Part shown: piece after piece, positions 1-5,434 of the stretch
Layout of the letters: every line of letters starts with the position of its first letter
Numbering within the stretch: the stretch's first letter is position 1
NCBI GenBank assembly: GCA_964564535.1
Contig: CAZMBH010000006.1
Span: forward strand, 1-32,041
Source of the DNA: GWC2-37-13 sp964564535
GTDB lineage: Bacteria > Patescibacteriota > Microgenomatia > UBA1406 > GWC2-37-13
Length of the DNA: 32,041 nucleotides
Direction: 5' to 3'
The notes under the pieces: generated by a model
Told to the model about the DNA's origin: nothing
The model's input: only the letters and a program-made list of their open reading frames with translations
Databases searched by the model: none
Position numbers and translations under genes: made by a program

Positions 1-5
1 ATCAT

Positions 6-35
6 TTGACAAAATTATCTTAATAGTCCTACAAT
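6..35 (+). promoter_or_regulatory. Promoter with predicted leaderless start
   Basis: TTGACA (6-11) is followed after 18 nt by TACAAT (30-35), and only 6 nt then separate the -10 box from the ATG at 42. Transcription starting about 7 nt after the -10 box would begin at the start codon itself. The hexamers are seen directly; the transcription start is inferred. Confidence 0.6.
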
Positions 36-41
36 AAACCC

Positions 42-275
42 ATGCTAACTAAAGATGACAAAAAATTTATTACCGACACAGTAACTTTTGCTATTGCTAA
101 AAATAACGAAGTTATGATCAAAGAAATGCTTGGTTTATTTGATGCAAATAATTCTGCAATGATGAAAATGGAAGATAGATTATCAAAACAAATAAGCGGC
201 GTTAATGATAATTTGGATACCGATGAGCGTCGAATTGAGAAACTTGAAGAAAAGGTTTTTACAATAAGCGCTTGA
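42..275 (+). CDS. Small hypothetical coiled-coil protein (77 aa)
   Basis: I do not recognise this 77-residue protein. The C-terminal half (about residues 40-72) is rich in Glu, Asp, Lys and Asn with hydrophobic residues spaced as in a short coiled coil; the N-terminal half looks like an amphipathic helix with several Met. There is no signal peptide, membrane segment or cysteine. The start at 42 lies 6 nt after a good promoter and has no Shine-Dalgarno sequence, fitting a leaderless message. The stop codon (273-275) lies inside the -35 box of the next promoter. It may be a small structural or regulatory protein, but no function can be assigned. Confidence 0.6.
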   Translation: MLTKDDKKFITDTVTFAIAKNNEVMIKEMLGLFDANNSAMMKMEDRLSKQISGVNDNLDTDERRIEKLEEKVFTISA

Positions 276-299
276 TTTTTTAAAATTAAAGTATATATT
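272..299 (+). promoter_or_regulatory. Promoter of the thrS attenuator leader
   Basis: TTGATT (272-277), a 16-nt spacer and TATATT (294-299). The ATG of leader peptide 1 is at 307, 7 nt after the -10 box, so this transcript too would start at or next to its first codon. This promoter is expected to drive the attenuator, the 105-aa gene and, by read-through, thrS and the genes after it. Confidence 0.6.
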
Positions 300-306
300 T
301 ATGTTA

Positions 307-354
307 ATGAAAAATCGAATTGTTTTCGTTTGCACTGGCACCACTCCTTCATAG
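307..354 (+). CDS. Threonine leader peptide 1 (15 aa)
   Basis: A short ORF encodes MKNRIVFVCTGTTPS and stops at TAG 352-354. Three of 15 codons are Thr (ACT 334, ACC 340, ACT 343). It begins 7 nt after a promoter -10 box, so it is probably translated from a leaderless transcript. Its 3' end is segment 1 of a four-segment attenuator: 342-348 can pair with 353-361, 354-360 with 378-384, and 379-384 with 389-394. A ribosome stalled at the first Thr codon would cover segment 1 and leave segment 2 free; a ribosome at the stop codon would cover segment 2. This geometry matches the classic trp, his and thr operon leaders. Translation itself is inferred. Confidence 0.8.
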   Translation: MKNRIVFVCTGTTPS

Positions 355-401
355 GAGGGTGTTTTTGTGTAAAAATTACCCTCCGCAAGGAGGGCTTTTT
401 T
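342..401 (+). promoter_or_regulatory. Attenuator 1: mutually exclusive hairpins
   Basis: Segment 1 (CACTCCT, 342-348) pairs with segment 2 (353-361, one short bulge). Segment 2 (GGAGGGT, 354-360) is also the exact reverse complement of segment 3 (ACCCTCC, 378-384). Segment 3 in turn pairs with segment 4 (GGAGGG, 389-394) across a GCAA tetraloop to form a terminator. Segment 4 is also the only Shine-Dalgarno-like sequence (AAGGAGGG, 387-394) upstream of leader peptide 2, so antitermination would also free that site. Confidence 0.8.
379..401 (+). terminator. Intrinsic terminator of attenuator 1
   Basis: CCCTCC, GCAA loop, GGAGGG, then C and six T. This is a compact 6-bp GC stem with a stable tetraloop and a T-run, as expected of a Rho-independent terminator lying between a promoter and the genes it serves. 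Confidence 0.8.
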
Positions 402-406
402 GTTAT

Positions 407-472
407 ATGAGTAAAAATATATTAAAGAAAGTTTGTACTACCACTACCCGATCTGCTTTGGGCGGTGGTTAG
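407..472 (+). CDS. Threonine leader peptide 2 (21 aa)
   Basis: The ORF starts at ATG 407 and stops at TAG 470-472. Its core reads VCTTTTRSALGGG, with four consecutive Thr codons (ACT 437, ACC 440, ACT 443, ACC 446). It aligns with leader 1 around the Val-Cys-Thr codons (GTT TGY ACT), which suggests an ancient duplication. Upstream there is only AAGGAGG (387-393), a rather long 13 nt away and inside the terminator stem of attenuator 1. The Thr codons form segment 1 of a second attenuator. A ribosome stalled at 437 would leave 455-465 free; a ribosome at the stop would cover it. Four Thr codons in a row followed by a matched attenuator are unlikely by chance. Confidence 0.8.
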   Translation: MSKNILKKVCTTTTRSALGGG

Positions 473-518
473 TGTGTTTAAAAAATTCAAATCAACCCCG
501 CCCAAAGCGGGGTTTTTC
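440..518 (+). promoter_or_regulatory. Attenuator 2: 1:2, 2:3 and 3:4 segments
   Basis: Segment 1 (ACCACTACCC, 440-449) pairs with segment 2 (GGGCGGTGGT, 460-469) with one mismatch and one wobble. Segment 2 as GCTTTGGGCGG (455-465) is perfectly complementary over 11 bp to segment 3 (CCGCCCAAAGC, 498-508). Segment 3 also forms the terminator (494-501 with 507-514). The three pairings exclude each other, as in a textbook attenuator. Confidence 0.85.
494..517 (+). terminator. Intrinsic terminator of attenuator 2
   Basis: An 8-bp perfect stem AACCCCGC / GCGGGGTT with a CCAAA loop runs into a five-T tract (513-517). It is placed 28 nt before the start of the 105-aa gene and can be disrupted by the antiterminator pairing 455-465 with 498-508. 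Confidence 0.85.
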
Positions 519-545
519 AGTTTTATAGAGAGGAGGTGAAAATAT

Positions 546-863
546 ATGGAAATGCTTAAAGGAGATCGTGGAGTAAGAGAACATCTAAAATTTGCAGGAC
601 AAAAAGGTAGCATTGTTGAAGCAGCATTAAATGTCTTGATGATGTGGAATTTTACTGGAGCCTATTGTTTTGTAAATTCTGCCTTAAATATAATTGCAAA
701 AAAGTGGAATATTGAAAGAGGATGGATTGATTGGGAAATCAAAAATATCGCGGATAACGGTTTTGGCAGACCTGAACTGGAGGATAATAATGCTTTACAA
801 CATGAAGCTAAGGGCCTATTGGTAGTAAGAAATAGAAAAAAACAAGTTAAACGGTTGAAATAA
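546..863 (+). CDS. Unknown protein behind the thr attenuator (105 aa)
   Basis: I do not recognise this protein. It has a strong ribosome binding site (AGGAGGTG, 531-538, 7 nt before ATG 546), which supports it as a real gene and fixes the start. The sequence is rich in Trp, Asn and Lys. Residues 24-55 contain a moderately hydrophobic stretch with VLMMWNFTGAYCFVNSALNI, and the C-terminus is strongly basic (RNRKKQVKRLK), which could bind RNA. Only one of its 105 residues is Thr. It lies directly downstream of attenuator 2 and 46 nt before thrS, so it would be made mainly when threonyl-tRNA is scarce. A small RNA- or tRNA-related protein would fit, but that is speculation. Confidence 0.65.
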   Translation: MEMLKGDRGVREHLKFAGQKGSIVEAALNVLMMWNFTGAYCFVNSALNIIAKKWNIERGWIDWEIKNIADNGFGRPELEDNNALQHEAKGLLVVRNRKKQVKRLK

Positions 864-870
864 AATGATG

Positions 871-901
871 TTCAAGTTTTTTATTAAAAATTTTATATAA
901 T
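871..901 (+). promoter_or_regulatory. Possible internal promoter for thrS
   Basis: A consensus -10 TATAAT (896-901) lies 8 nt before the thrS ATG. The best -35 candidate, TTCAAG (871-876), is weak and 19 nt away. If active, it would give an attenuator-independent, nearly leaderless thrS message. Confidence 0.4.
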
Positions 902-909
902 AAATAATT

Positions 910-2652
910 ATGGATACGAATAATTTAGACAGTCTTAGACATTCATGCGCACATTTGTTAGCTCATGCGGTAAAACAATTATACCCAGGAGCTTTAAACG
1001 CAATTGGACCGGCGATAGAAAACGGATTTTACCAGGACTTCGATATGAGTACGTGGAATATTTCAGAAACTGACTTTCCTAAAATAGAGGCAAAAATGAG
1101 AGAAATATTACCAACTTGGCAAAAATTTTCCTTTAGTGAGGTAACTCTTTTGGAAGCAAAGAAGTTATTTAAAGATAACAAATACAAAATTGAGATGGCA
1201 ACAGAATTTGCAAAGCAAGGAAAAAAATTGCAAACAAATAATCCAGGCGATTTTCTAGATCTTTGTAAGATGGGCCATGTTGAAAATCCGTCAAAGGAAT
1301 TAAAAAATTTCAAACTTCTTTCAGTTGCCGGTGCTTATTGGCGCGGTGATGAGAAAAATAAAATGCTGACAAGAATTTATGGAACCTGTTTTCCAACAAA
1401 AGAAGAACTTGAAAATCATCTTAAAATGCTTGAGGAGGCAAAGAAAAGAGATCACCGGAAAATCGGCCGGGAACTTGAATTATTTACAATAAATAACGAA
1501 GTTGGACCGGGAATTACTCTTTGGCTTCCAAACGGGTCAATAATCAGAAGGGAAATTGAAAATTACATGATCAACGAGCAGATAAAACTAGGTTTTAAAC
1601 ACGTATATAGCCCTCATATCGGCCGGAAATCACTTTGGGAAAAGAGCGGTCATTGGGATTTATATAGGCAAAAAATGTACTCACCTATGGACGTAGATGG
1701 AGAAGAATACCTAGTAAAACCGATGACTTGCCCCATGCATATTCAGTCATTTACATTCAATCCTAAATCATATCGGGATTTGCCTTATAGAATTGCCGAA
1801 ATTGGATCTGTATATAGGTTCGAACAATCAGGAGAATTAGCCGGTTTGCTTCGAGTAAGGGCTTTTACTCAAGATGACGCTCATATCTTTTGCACTCTGG
1901 AACAAGCGGTTGATGAATTTATTTCAGTTTTTAATTTTATTAATAAATTATATAAAGTATTTGGCTTTAAGGACTATCGGGTAAGACTAGGAGTCAGATC
2001 TAAAAAAGAAAAATATTTAGGAGAAGATTCTTTATGGAAAAAAGCTCAGGAAAAGGCAATCGAAGCGTTAGATAAAACTGGAGCAAAGTATTCTATTTCT
2101 GAGGGAGATGCGGCCTTTTACGGACCAAAGGCAGATTTTATGATCAAAGATGCCTTGGGCCGCGAATGGCAATGCGGTACGGTCCAAATTGATTTCATGT
2201 TGCCGGAAAGATTTAATTTAAAATACGTAGATAGCGATGGACTTGAAAAAACTCCTGTTATGATTCATCGTGCACCTCTTGGTTCTCTTGAACGTTTTTT
2301 GGCAATCTTGATTGAACAATACGCGGGAGTTTTTCCGTTATGGCTTTCGCCTGTCCAAGTTGCTGTTTTACCGATCTCAGAAAAATTTTTAAAACAAGCT
2401 CAAAAAGTTAAAGAGGAATTTGAAAAAAATAATATCAGGGTTAAATTAAATGACGATAATAAATCTCTTGGCGGGAAGATCCGTGAGTCGACCTTGCAAA
2501 AAATACCTTTTATGATTATAATTGGAGAAAAGGAAATAGAAAAAGGTGAATTATTTGTTACGATCCGAACAAGAGAAGGAAAGGATTTGGGAATGCAGGA
2601 AGTTAATAAGTTTATAAATCAATTAAAATCTCAAATTGAGAATTTTTCATAA
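910..2652 (+). CDS. thrS: Threonyl-tRNA synthetase
   Basis: Class II synthetase that charges tRNA-Thr with threonine. At 580 residues it lacks the N-terminal TGS domain (about 60 residues) of the roughly 640-residue E. coli enzyme. It opens directly with the editing domain, HSCAH (H11, H15) and a C-x3-H near residue 119, so Ser-tRNA editing looks intact. The catalytic core has the three zinc ligands: Cys274 in KPMTCPMH, His325 in DDAHIF and His453 in MIHRAP. Motif 2 includes the RAFTQDD region. The C-terminal anticodon-binding domain ends near residue 575. The start at 910 has no Shine-Dalgarno sequence. It is followed by infC with a 3' overlap. Regulation by tandem threonine attenuators upstream is strongly suggested; a private promoter at 896-901 may bypass them. 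Confidence 0.97.
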   Translation: MDTNNLDSLRHSCAHLLAHAVKQLYPGALNAIGPAIENGFYQDFDMSTWNISETDFPKIEAKMREILPTWQKFSFSEVTLLEAKKLFKDNKYKIEMATEFAKQGKKLQTNNPGDFLDLCKMGHVENPSKELKNFKLLSVAGAYWRGDEKNKMLTRIYGTCFPTKEELENHLKMLEEAKKRDHRKIGRELELFTINNEVGPGITLWLPNGSIIRREIENYMINEQIKLGFKHVYSPHIGRKSLWEKSGHWDLYRQKMYSPMDVDGEEYLVKPMTCPMHIQSFTFNPKSYRDLPYRIAEIGSVYRFEQSGELAGLLRVRAFTQDDAHIFCTLEQAVDEFISVFNFINKLYKVFGFKDYRVRLGVRSKKEKYLGEDSLWKKAQEKAIEALDKTGAKYSISEGDAAFYGPKADFMIKDALGREWQCGTVQIDFMLPERFNLKYVDSDGLEKTPVMIHRAPLGSLERFLAILIEQYAGVFPLWLSPVQVAVLPISEKFLKQAQKVKEEFEKNNIRVKLNDDNKSLGGKIRESTLQKIPFMIIIGEKEIEKGELFVTIRTREGKDLGMQEVNKFINQLKSQIENFS

Positions 2653-3172
2653 AAGAAAATTTACGCAGCGAAAGTTTTACTTTATAAACTTCAGAATCGA
2701 AGCCCCGATGCTGAGAGTACTTGACGCAAAAGGTGAACAAATTGGGGTTTTAAGCAAACAAGAAGCGCTAAATAAAGCACAAGAAATGGAAGCGGATTTG
2801 GTTTTGATCGCTCCGAAAGCGGTACCACCAGTAGCTAAGATTATCGACTTTAAAAAGTTTTTATATCAGGAAGAGAAGAAGGAAAAAGATGCTAGAAAGG
2901 GAGTAAAGAAAGGCGTTGTCAAGGATGTCAATTTAGGTTTATTTATCGGACAGGCAGACTTAGATAGGATGAAAAGAAGATCTATAGAATTTTTAGGAGA
3001 AGGACACCAGGTAAGAATAAATTTGTTACTTAGAGGAAGAGAAAACGCCAAGAGAGATATGGCATTTGCTCTAGTTAACAAATTTATTGTTAGTTTAGGA
3101 GACGTTAATATTTCCAAGCCTCCGAAATTAGAAGGCAAAATATTAAGGGCTGTCGTCGCAAAGAAAAAATAA
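2636..3172 (+). CDS. infC: Translation initiation factor IF-3
   Basis: IF-3 binds the 30S subunit, keeps the subunits apart and checks start-codon choice. The N-domain motif INFRIEAPMLRVLDAKGEQ corresponds to the family's R-I-N-x-x-I-R-A-P pattern, followed by IAPKAVPPVAKIIDFKKF, a lysine-rich linker and the C-domain. The first ATG (2709) would cut into that N-domain, so translation must begin upstream at a non-ATG codon. Candidates are TTG 2636, overlapping the end of thrS by 17 nt, or ATT 2642. E. coli infC is known to start with AUU, which makes the protein sense its own level. Neither candidate has a clear Shine-Dalgarno. The linker region (residues 78-95) is unusually Lys-rich. The order thrS-infC-rpmI-rplT is conserved in many bacteria. 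Confidence 0.95.
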   Translation: MRIFHKRKFTQRKFYFINFRIEAPMLRVLDAKGEQIGVLSKQEALNKAQEMEADLVLIAPKAVPPVAKIIDFKKFLYQEEKKEKDARKGVKKGVVKDVNLGLFIGQADLDRMKRRSIEFLGEGHQVRINLLLRGRENAKRDMAFALVNKFIVSLGDVNISKPPKLEGKILRAVVAKKK

Positions 3173-3173
3173 T

Positions 3174-3377
3174 ATGGCAAAAAATAAACCAAAAACTAGG
3201 AAATCAGCTTTAAAAAGATTTAGAGTAAGTCCTAAAGGTAAAGTTTTGAATCGTGGACAGGGATTTCGACATTTAAGAGGGAAAAAAAACAAAAGCTGGC
3301 TCCGTCGTAAGAAAAGATCATTAGAGGTCGTCGGAAGAATGAAAAGAAAAATATTAATGATGTTGGGTAAAAAATAA
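3174..3377 (+). CDS. rpmI: 50S ribosomal protein L35
   Basis: A 67-residue, very basic protein of the large subunit. It begins MAKNKPKTRKSALKRFRV, the usual L35 opening with its K-x-K-T-x-K-S-A-x-K-R-F core, and contains the GQGFRHLRGKK segment. The ATG is 1 nt after the infC stop and the next gene starts 2 nt after its own stop, so translation is probably coupled. Length matches the family (about 65). Confidence 0.96.
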   Translation: MAKNKPKTRKSALKRFRVSPKGKVLNRGQGFRHLRGKKNKSWLRRKKRSLEVVGRMKRKILMMLGKK

Positions 3378-3379
3378 TT

Positions 3380-3724
3380 ATGGTAAGAATAAAAGGTGGA
3401 GTCAGAACTCGAGCTAAACATAAAAAGGTCTTAAAACTGGCCAAGGGTTTTTGGATGACCAGGCATAAACAATTTAAAAAAGCAAAGGAAGCCGTACTTC
3501 ATGCCGGTGAATATGCTTTTAAAGGTCGGAAACTTCGAAAGCGCGATTTTAGACAATTATGGATTATGAGAATGAATGCTGCCCTTCGTGAACTAGGTTT
3601 TAAATATAGTGTTTTTATCAATAAACTTAAGGTAAATAAAATAGAGCTTGATCGAAAAATTCTTTCCCAACTGGCTGTAGAACATCCAGCTGTCTTCAAA
3701 AAAATCGTCGAAAAAGCGAAGTAA
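3380..3724 (+). CDS. rplT: 50S ribosomal protein L20
   Basis: L20 binds 23S rRNA early in assembly and in several bacteria represses its own operon. The 114-residue sequence has the family's VRTRAKHKKVLKLAKGFW opening and the central RDFRQLWIMRMNAALRELG signature. Length matches the family (about 117). It lies 2 nt after rpmI and is the last gene of the thrS operon. Its stop codon faces that of a minus-strand ORF 5 nt away, and no strong intrinsic terminator is visible between them. Confidence 0.97.
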   Translation: MVRIKGGVRTRAKHKKVLKLAKGFWMTRHKQFKKAKEAVLHAGEYAFKGRKLRKRDFRQLWIMRMNAALRELGFKYSVFINKLKVNKIELDRKILSQLAVEHPAVFKKIVEKAK

Positions 3725-3729
3725 GATAT

Positions 3730-4017
3730 TTATTTACCTCTTATTACGTCAGACATAGTGAGAGGAAAAGCACCATCTGGGTTGCAAGGTTCACAAATAG
3801 AATCACCACCAAAATCAGGAGAATGAACACAACCAATACATGCCGCGGTAAGTACTTTTAAGTCTTTGAATATATTTGCAAATCCTTTTGCCCCACATTC
3901 TACTCCACCTCCCAAAGGAATCGCATAATTTCCATTGTTTCCTTCAATACTCATTATTCCACCCTCAGTACTTGTTATTGTACCAGTATCGACAGGTTGT
4001 TGTGACGGTTTAGGCAT
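3730..4017 (-). CDS. Small Cys-rich hypothetical protein (95 aa)
   Basis: I do not recognise this protein. I chose the ATG at 4017; an in-frame TTG at 4053 would add 12 residues including five Ser encoded by a triplet repeat. The sequence has Gly-rich stretches and four cysteines in two C-x2-C pairs, CIGC and CEPC, 14 residues apart, like a zinc ribbon or rubredoxin knuckle; a fifth Cys lies in GGGVECGAKG. There is no signal peptide or membrane helix. It is convergent with rplT and runs away from pheS. A TAGAAT box lies 10 nt before the ATG, with TTGAAA further up, separated by the AGT repeat. A metal-binding role is inferred only from the cysteines, and the gene itself is moderately certain. 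Confidence 0.5.
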   Translation of the reverse strand: MPKPSQQPVDTGTITSTEGGIMSIEGNNGNYAIPLGGGVECGAKGFANIFKDLKVLTAACIGCVHSPDFGGDSICEPCNPDGAFPLTMSDVIRGK

Positions 4018-4030
4018 ATGAATGAGAATT

Positions 4031-4052
4031 CTACTACTACTACTACTTTTCA
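4031..4052 (-). promoter_or_regulatory. Promoter spacer made of an AGT repeat
   Basis: Read on the minus strand, TTGAAA is followed by five AGT units that run into TAGAAT. The spacer is 14 nt as written; one more AGT unit would make it 17, the optimum for sigma-70-type promoters. Such repeats can change length by slipped-strand mispairing. Confidence 0.35.
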
Positions 4053-4076
4053 ATCGTATTTTTAAAATAGTAATTT

Positions 4077-4108
4077 TAGTCTGGATTCCCGCCTCCGCGG
4101 GAATGACA
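4077..4108 (+). repeat. Palindromic repeat, family A (single copy)
   Basis: It reads TAGTCTGGATTCCCGC, a short loop, and GCGGGAATGACA. This is the unit found in pairs elsewhere in the window (9916-10005, 15172-15267, 20582-20634, 29011-29077). It lies just upstream of the pheS promoter and forms a GC-rich hairpin in AT-rich surroundings. Confidence 0.85.
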
Positions 4109-4115
4109 CATAGTG

Positions 4116-4144
4116 TTGTTAAATATTCTTTGCTCTTATATAAT
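4116..4144 (+). promoter_or_regulatory. pheS promoter
   Basis: TTGTTA (4116-4121), a 17-nt spacer and TATAAT (4139-4144), then 10 nt to the pheS ATG at 4155. The predicted 5' untranslated region is only about 3-4 nt. Confidence 0.6.
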
Positions 4145-4154
4145 CTTCTTTATC

Positions 4155-5353
4155 ATGGATAGTGAAAAATATAAAAAATATATAGTTGAGATACTTAATA
4201 AAAATTCATTAAAAGAATTAACTTCATTGGAAATTAAGTATTTAGGTAGAAATGGACTAATTAATGATCTGCTTTCTAAAATTAAAACGGTACCGCAAGA
4301 GAAAAAACGAGAATACGGACAAGATATTAATCAATTAAAAGGTTTGATGTATCGATNNNNNNNNNNNNNNNNNNNNNNNNNNNNNNNNNNNNNNNNNNNN
4401 NNNNNNNNNNNNNNNNNNNNNNNNNNNNNNNNNNNNNNNNNNNNNNNNNNNNNNNNAAAAAACGAGAATACGGACAAGATATTAATCAATTAAAAGGTTT
4501 GATGTATCGATACATCGAAGTCAAGAAGAAAGAACTGCAAAATATAAAGTCGGATGTTTTTTTTGATAAAACGTTGCCGGGAAAGGCTTATCCAAAGGGC
4601 AGTCTTCATATCGTGTCTCTCGCGATTGAAGAAATAACTAAAATTTTTGAAAAAATAAGCTTTATTCGTATTTCATATCCAGAAGTAGATTGGGAATATG
4701 GAGTATTTGAATCATTAAATATGCCCGCACTCCATCCTGCTCGAGATGATTTTGAAACCTTATTTATTGATGCTCCAGGGCATAAATCACTAGGTAAGAT
4801 GCTTTTAACAACTCACACTTCAAACGGTCAAAACCGGGAGATGAAAAGAGTAGGAAAACCCCCAATAAGGATGATTAATATTTCAAAATGCTACCGGCCA
4901 AACTGGGATGCCACCCATACGCCAATGTTTTTTCAATTTGAAGGGTTATGCGTTGATAAAGCTATAAATATTACCAACCTTAAAGGAACGCTCGACTATT
5001 TTGCTAAAAAATATTTTGGTGAAGGGACAAAAACACGTTTGCGGCCCCATCATTTTCAATTCACTGAGCCGTCATTTGAGGTTGATATAACGTGTACTGT
5101 TTGTAAAGGAGTAGGGACAATTCATGAATTGTCCGTACAGAGAAAGTGTAAGGTCTGTAAATCAGGTTGGCTTGAATTAGGAGGCTGTGGCATTGTTCAT
5201 CCTAATGTTTTAAAAGAAGGCGGCATTAACCCAGAACAATTTTTCGGCTGGGCCTTTGGTTTTGGAATTGAGAGGGTAATAATGATGAAGTACGGATTAG
5301 ATGATATTAGAAATTATTACAGTGGGGATATCAGGTTTTTGGAACAGTTTTAA
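4155..5353 (+). CDS. pheS: Phenylalanyl-tRNA synthetase alpha subunit
   Basis: Catalytic subunit of the alpha2-beta2 enzyme that charges tRNA-Phe. The reading frame is broken only by a run of 100 N. The 55 nt before the gap (4302-4356) are identical to the 55 nt after it (4457-4511); removing one copy plus the Ns (155 nt) restores one ORF of about 347 residues, the normal PheS length. The N-terminal coiled coil includes YLGRNGLINDLLSKIK. Class II motif 2 lies around SKCYRPNWDATHTPMFFQFEG and motif 3 is FGWAFGFGIERVIMMKYG. An insert before GGCGIVHPNVL carries two C-x2-C pairs (CTVC and CKVC) and resembles a zinc ribbon. The start at 4155 follows the promoter closely. pheT follows after 81 nt. 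Confidence 0.95.
4302..4511 (+). other. Assembly gap with duplicated 55-nt flanks
   Basis: Positions 4357-4456 are 100 N, a standard scaffold-gap filler. Bases 4302-4356 and 4457-4511 are identical, ending TGTATCGAT in both. The two contig ends therefore overlap and the gap most likely does not exist in the genome; merging them restores the pheS frame exactly. Confidence 0.93.
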
Positions 5354-5372
5354 ACAAGGACGGGCCTTATAT

Positions 5373-5427
5373 AAGGACTGACCTTTTATCTCTATTTAAG
5401 TCATAATGATAATTAAGGTCAGCCCTT
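5373..5427 (+). repeat. Inverted repeat between pheS and pheT
   Basis: AAGGACTGACCTT (5373-5385) is complementary at 12 of 13 positions to AAGGTCAGCCCTT (5415-5427), with a 29-nt AT-rich loop. It fills most of the 81-nt spacer. A smaller palindrome, CCTTATATAAGG, adjoins it. There is no T-run, so it is probably a repeat element or an mRNA structure rather than a terminator. No Phe-rich leader ORF is visible. Confidence 0.6.
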
Positions 5428-5434
5428 TACAAAC

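Noticed and set aside
342..366. Independent terminator at the first hairpin (CACTCCT / AGGAGGG with TTTTT)
   Set aside because: It overlaps the end of leader ORF 1 and has a bulged stem. It is better explained as the 1:2 protector hairpin of attenuator 1, though some termination there is possible.
422..613. 63-residue minus-strand ORF across attenuator 2
   Set aside because: It is the antisense of the leader peptide, the terminator and the start of the 105-aa gene, with no promoter or ribosome binding site.
3143..3444. Minus-strand ORFs of 70-108 residues opposite infC, rpmI and rplT
   Set aside because: They are shadows of basic, Lys-rich ribosomal genes: Ser-, Phe- and Leu-rich with no ribosome binding site or family resemblance.
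5354..5434. Phe-specific attenuator before pheT
   Set aside because: There is an inverted repeat but no short ORF with clustered Phe codons and no T-run terminator.
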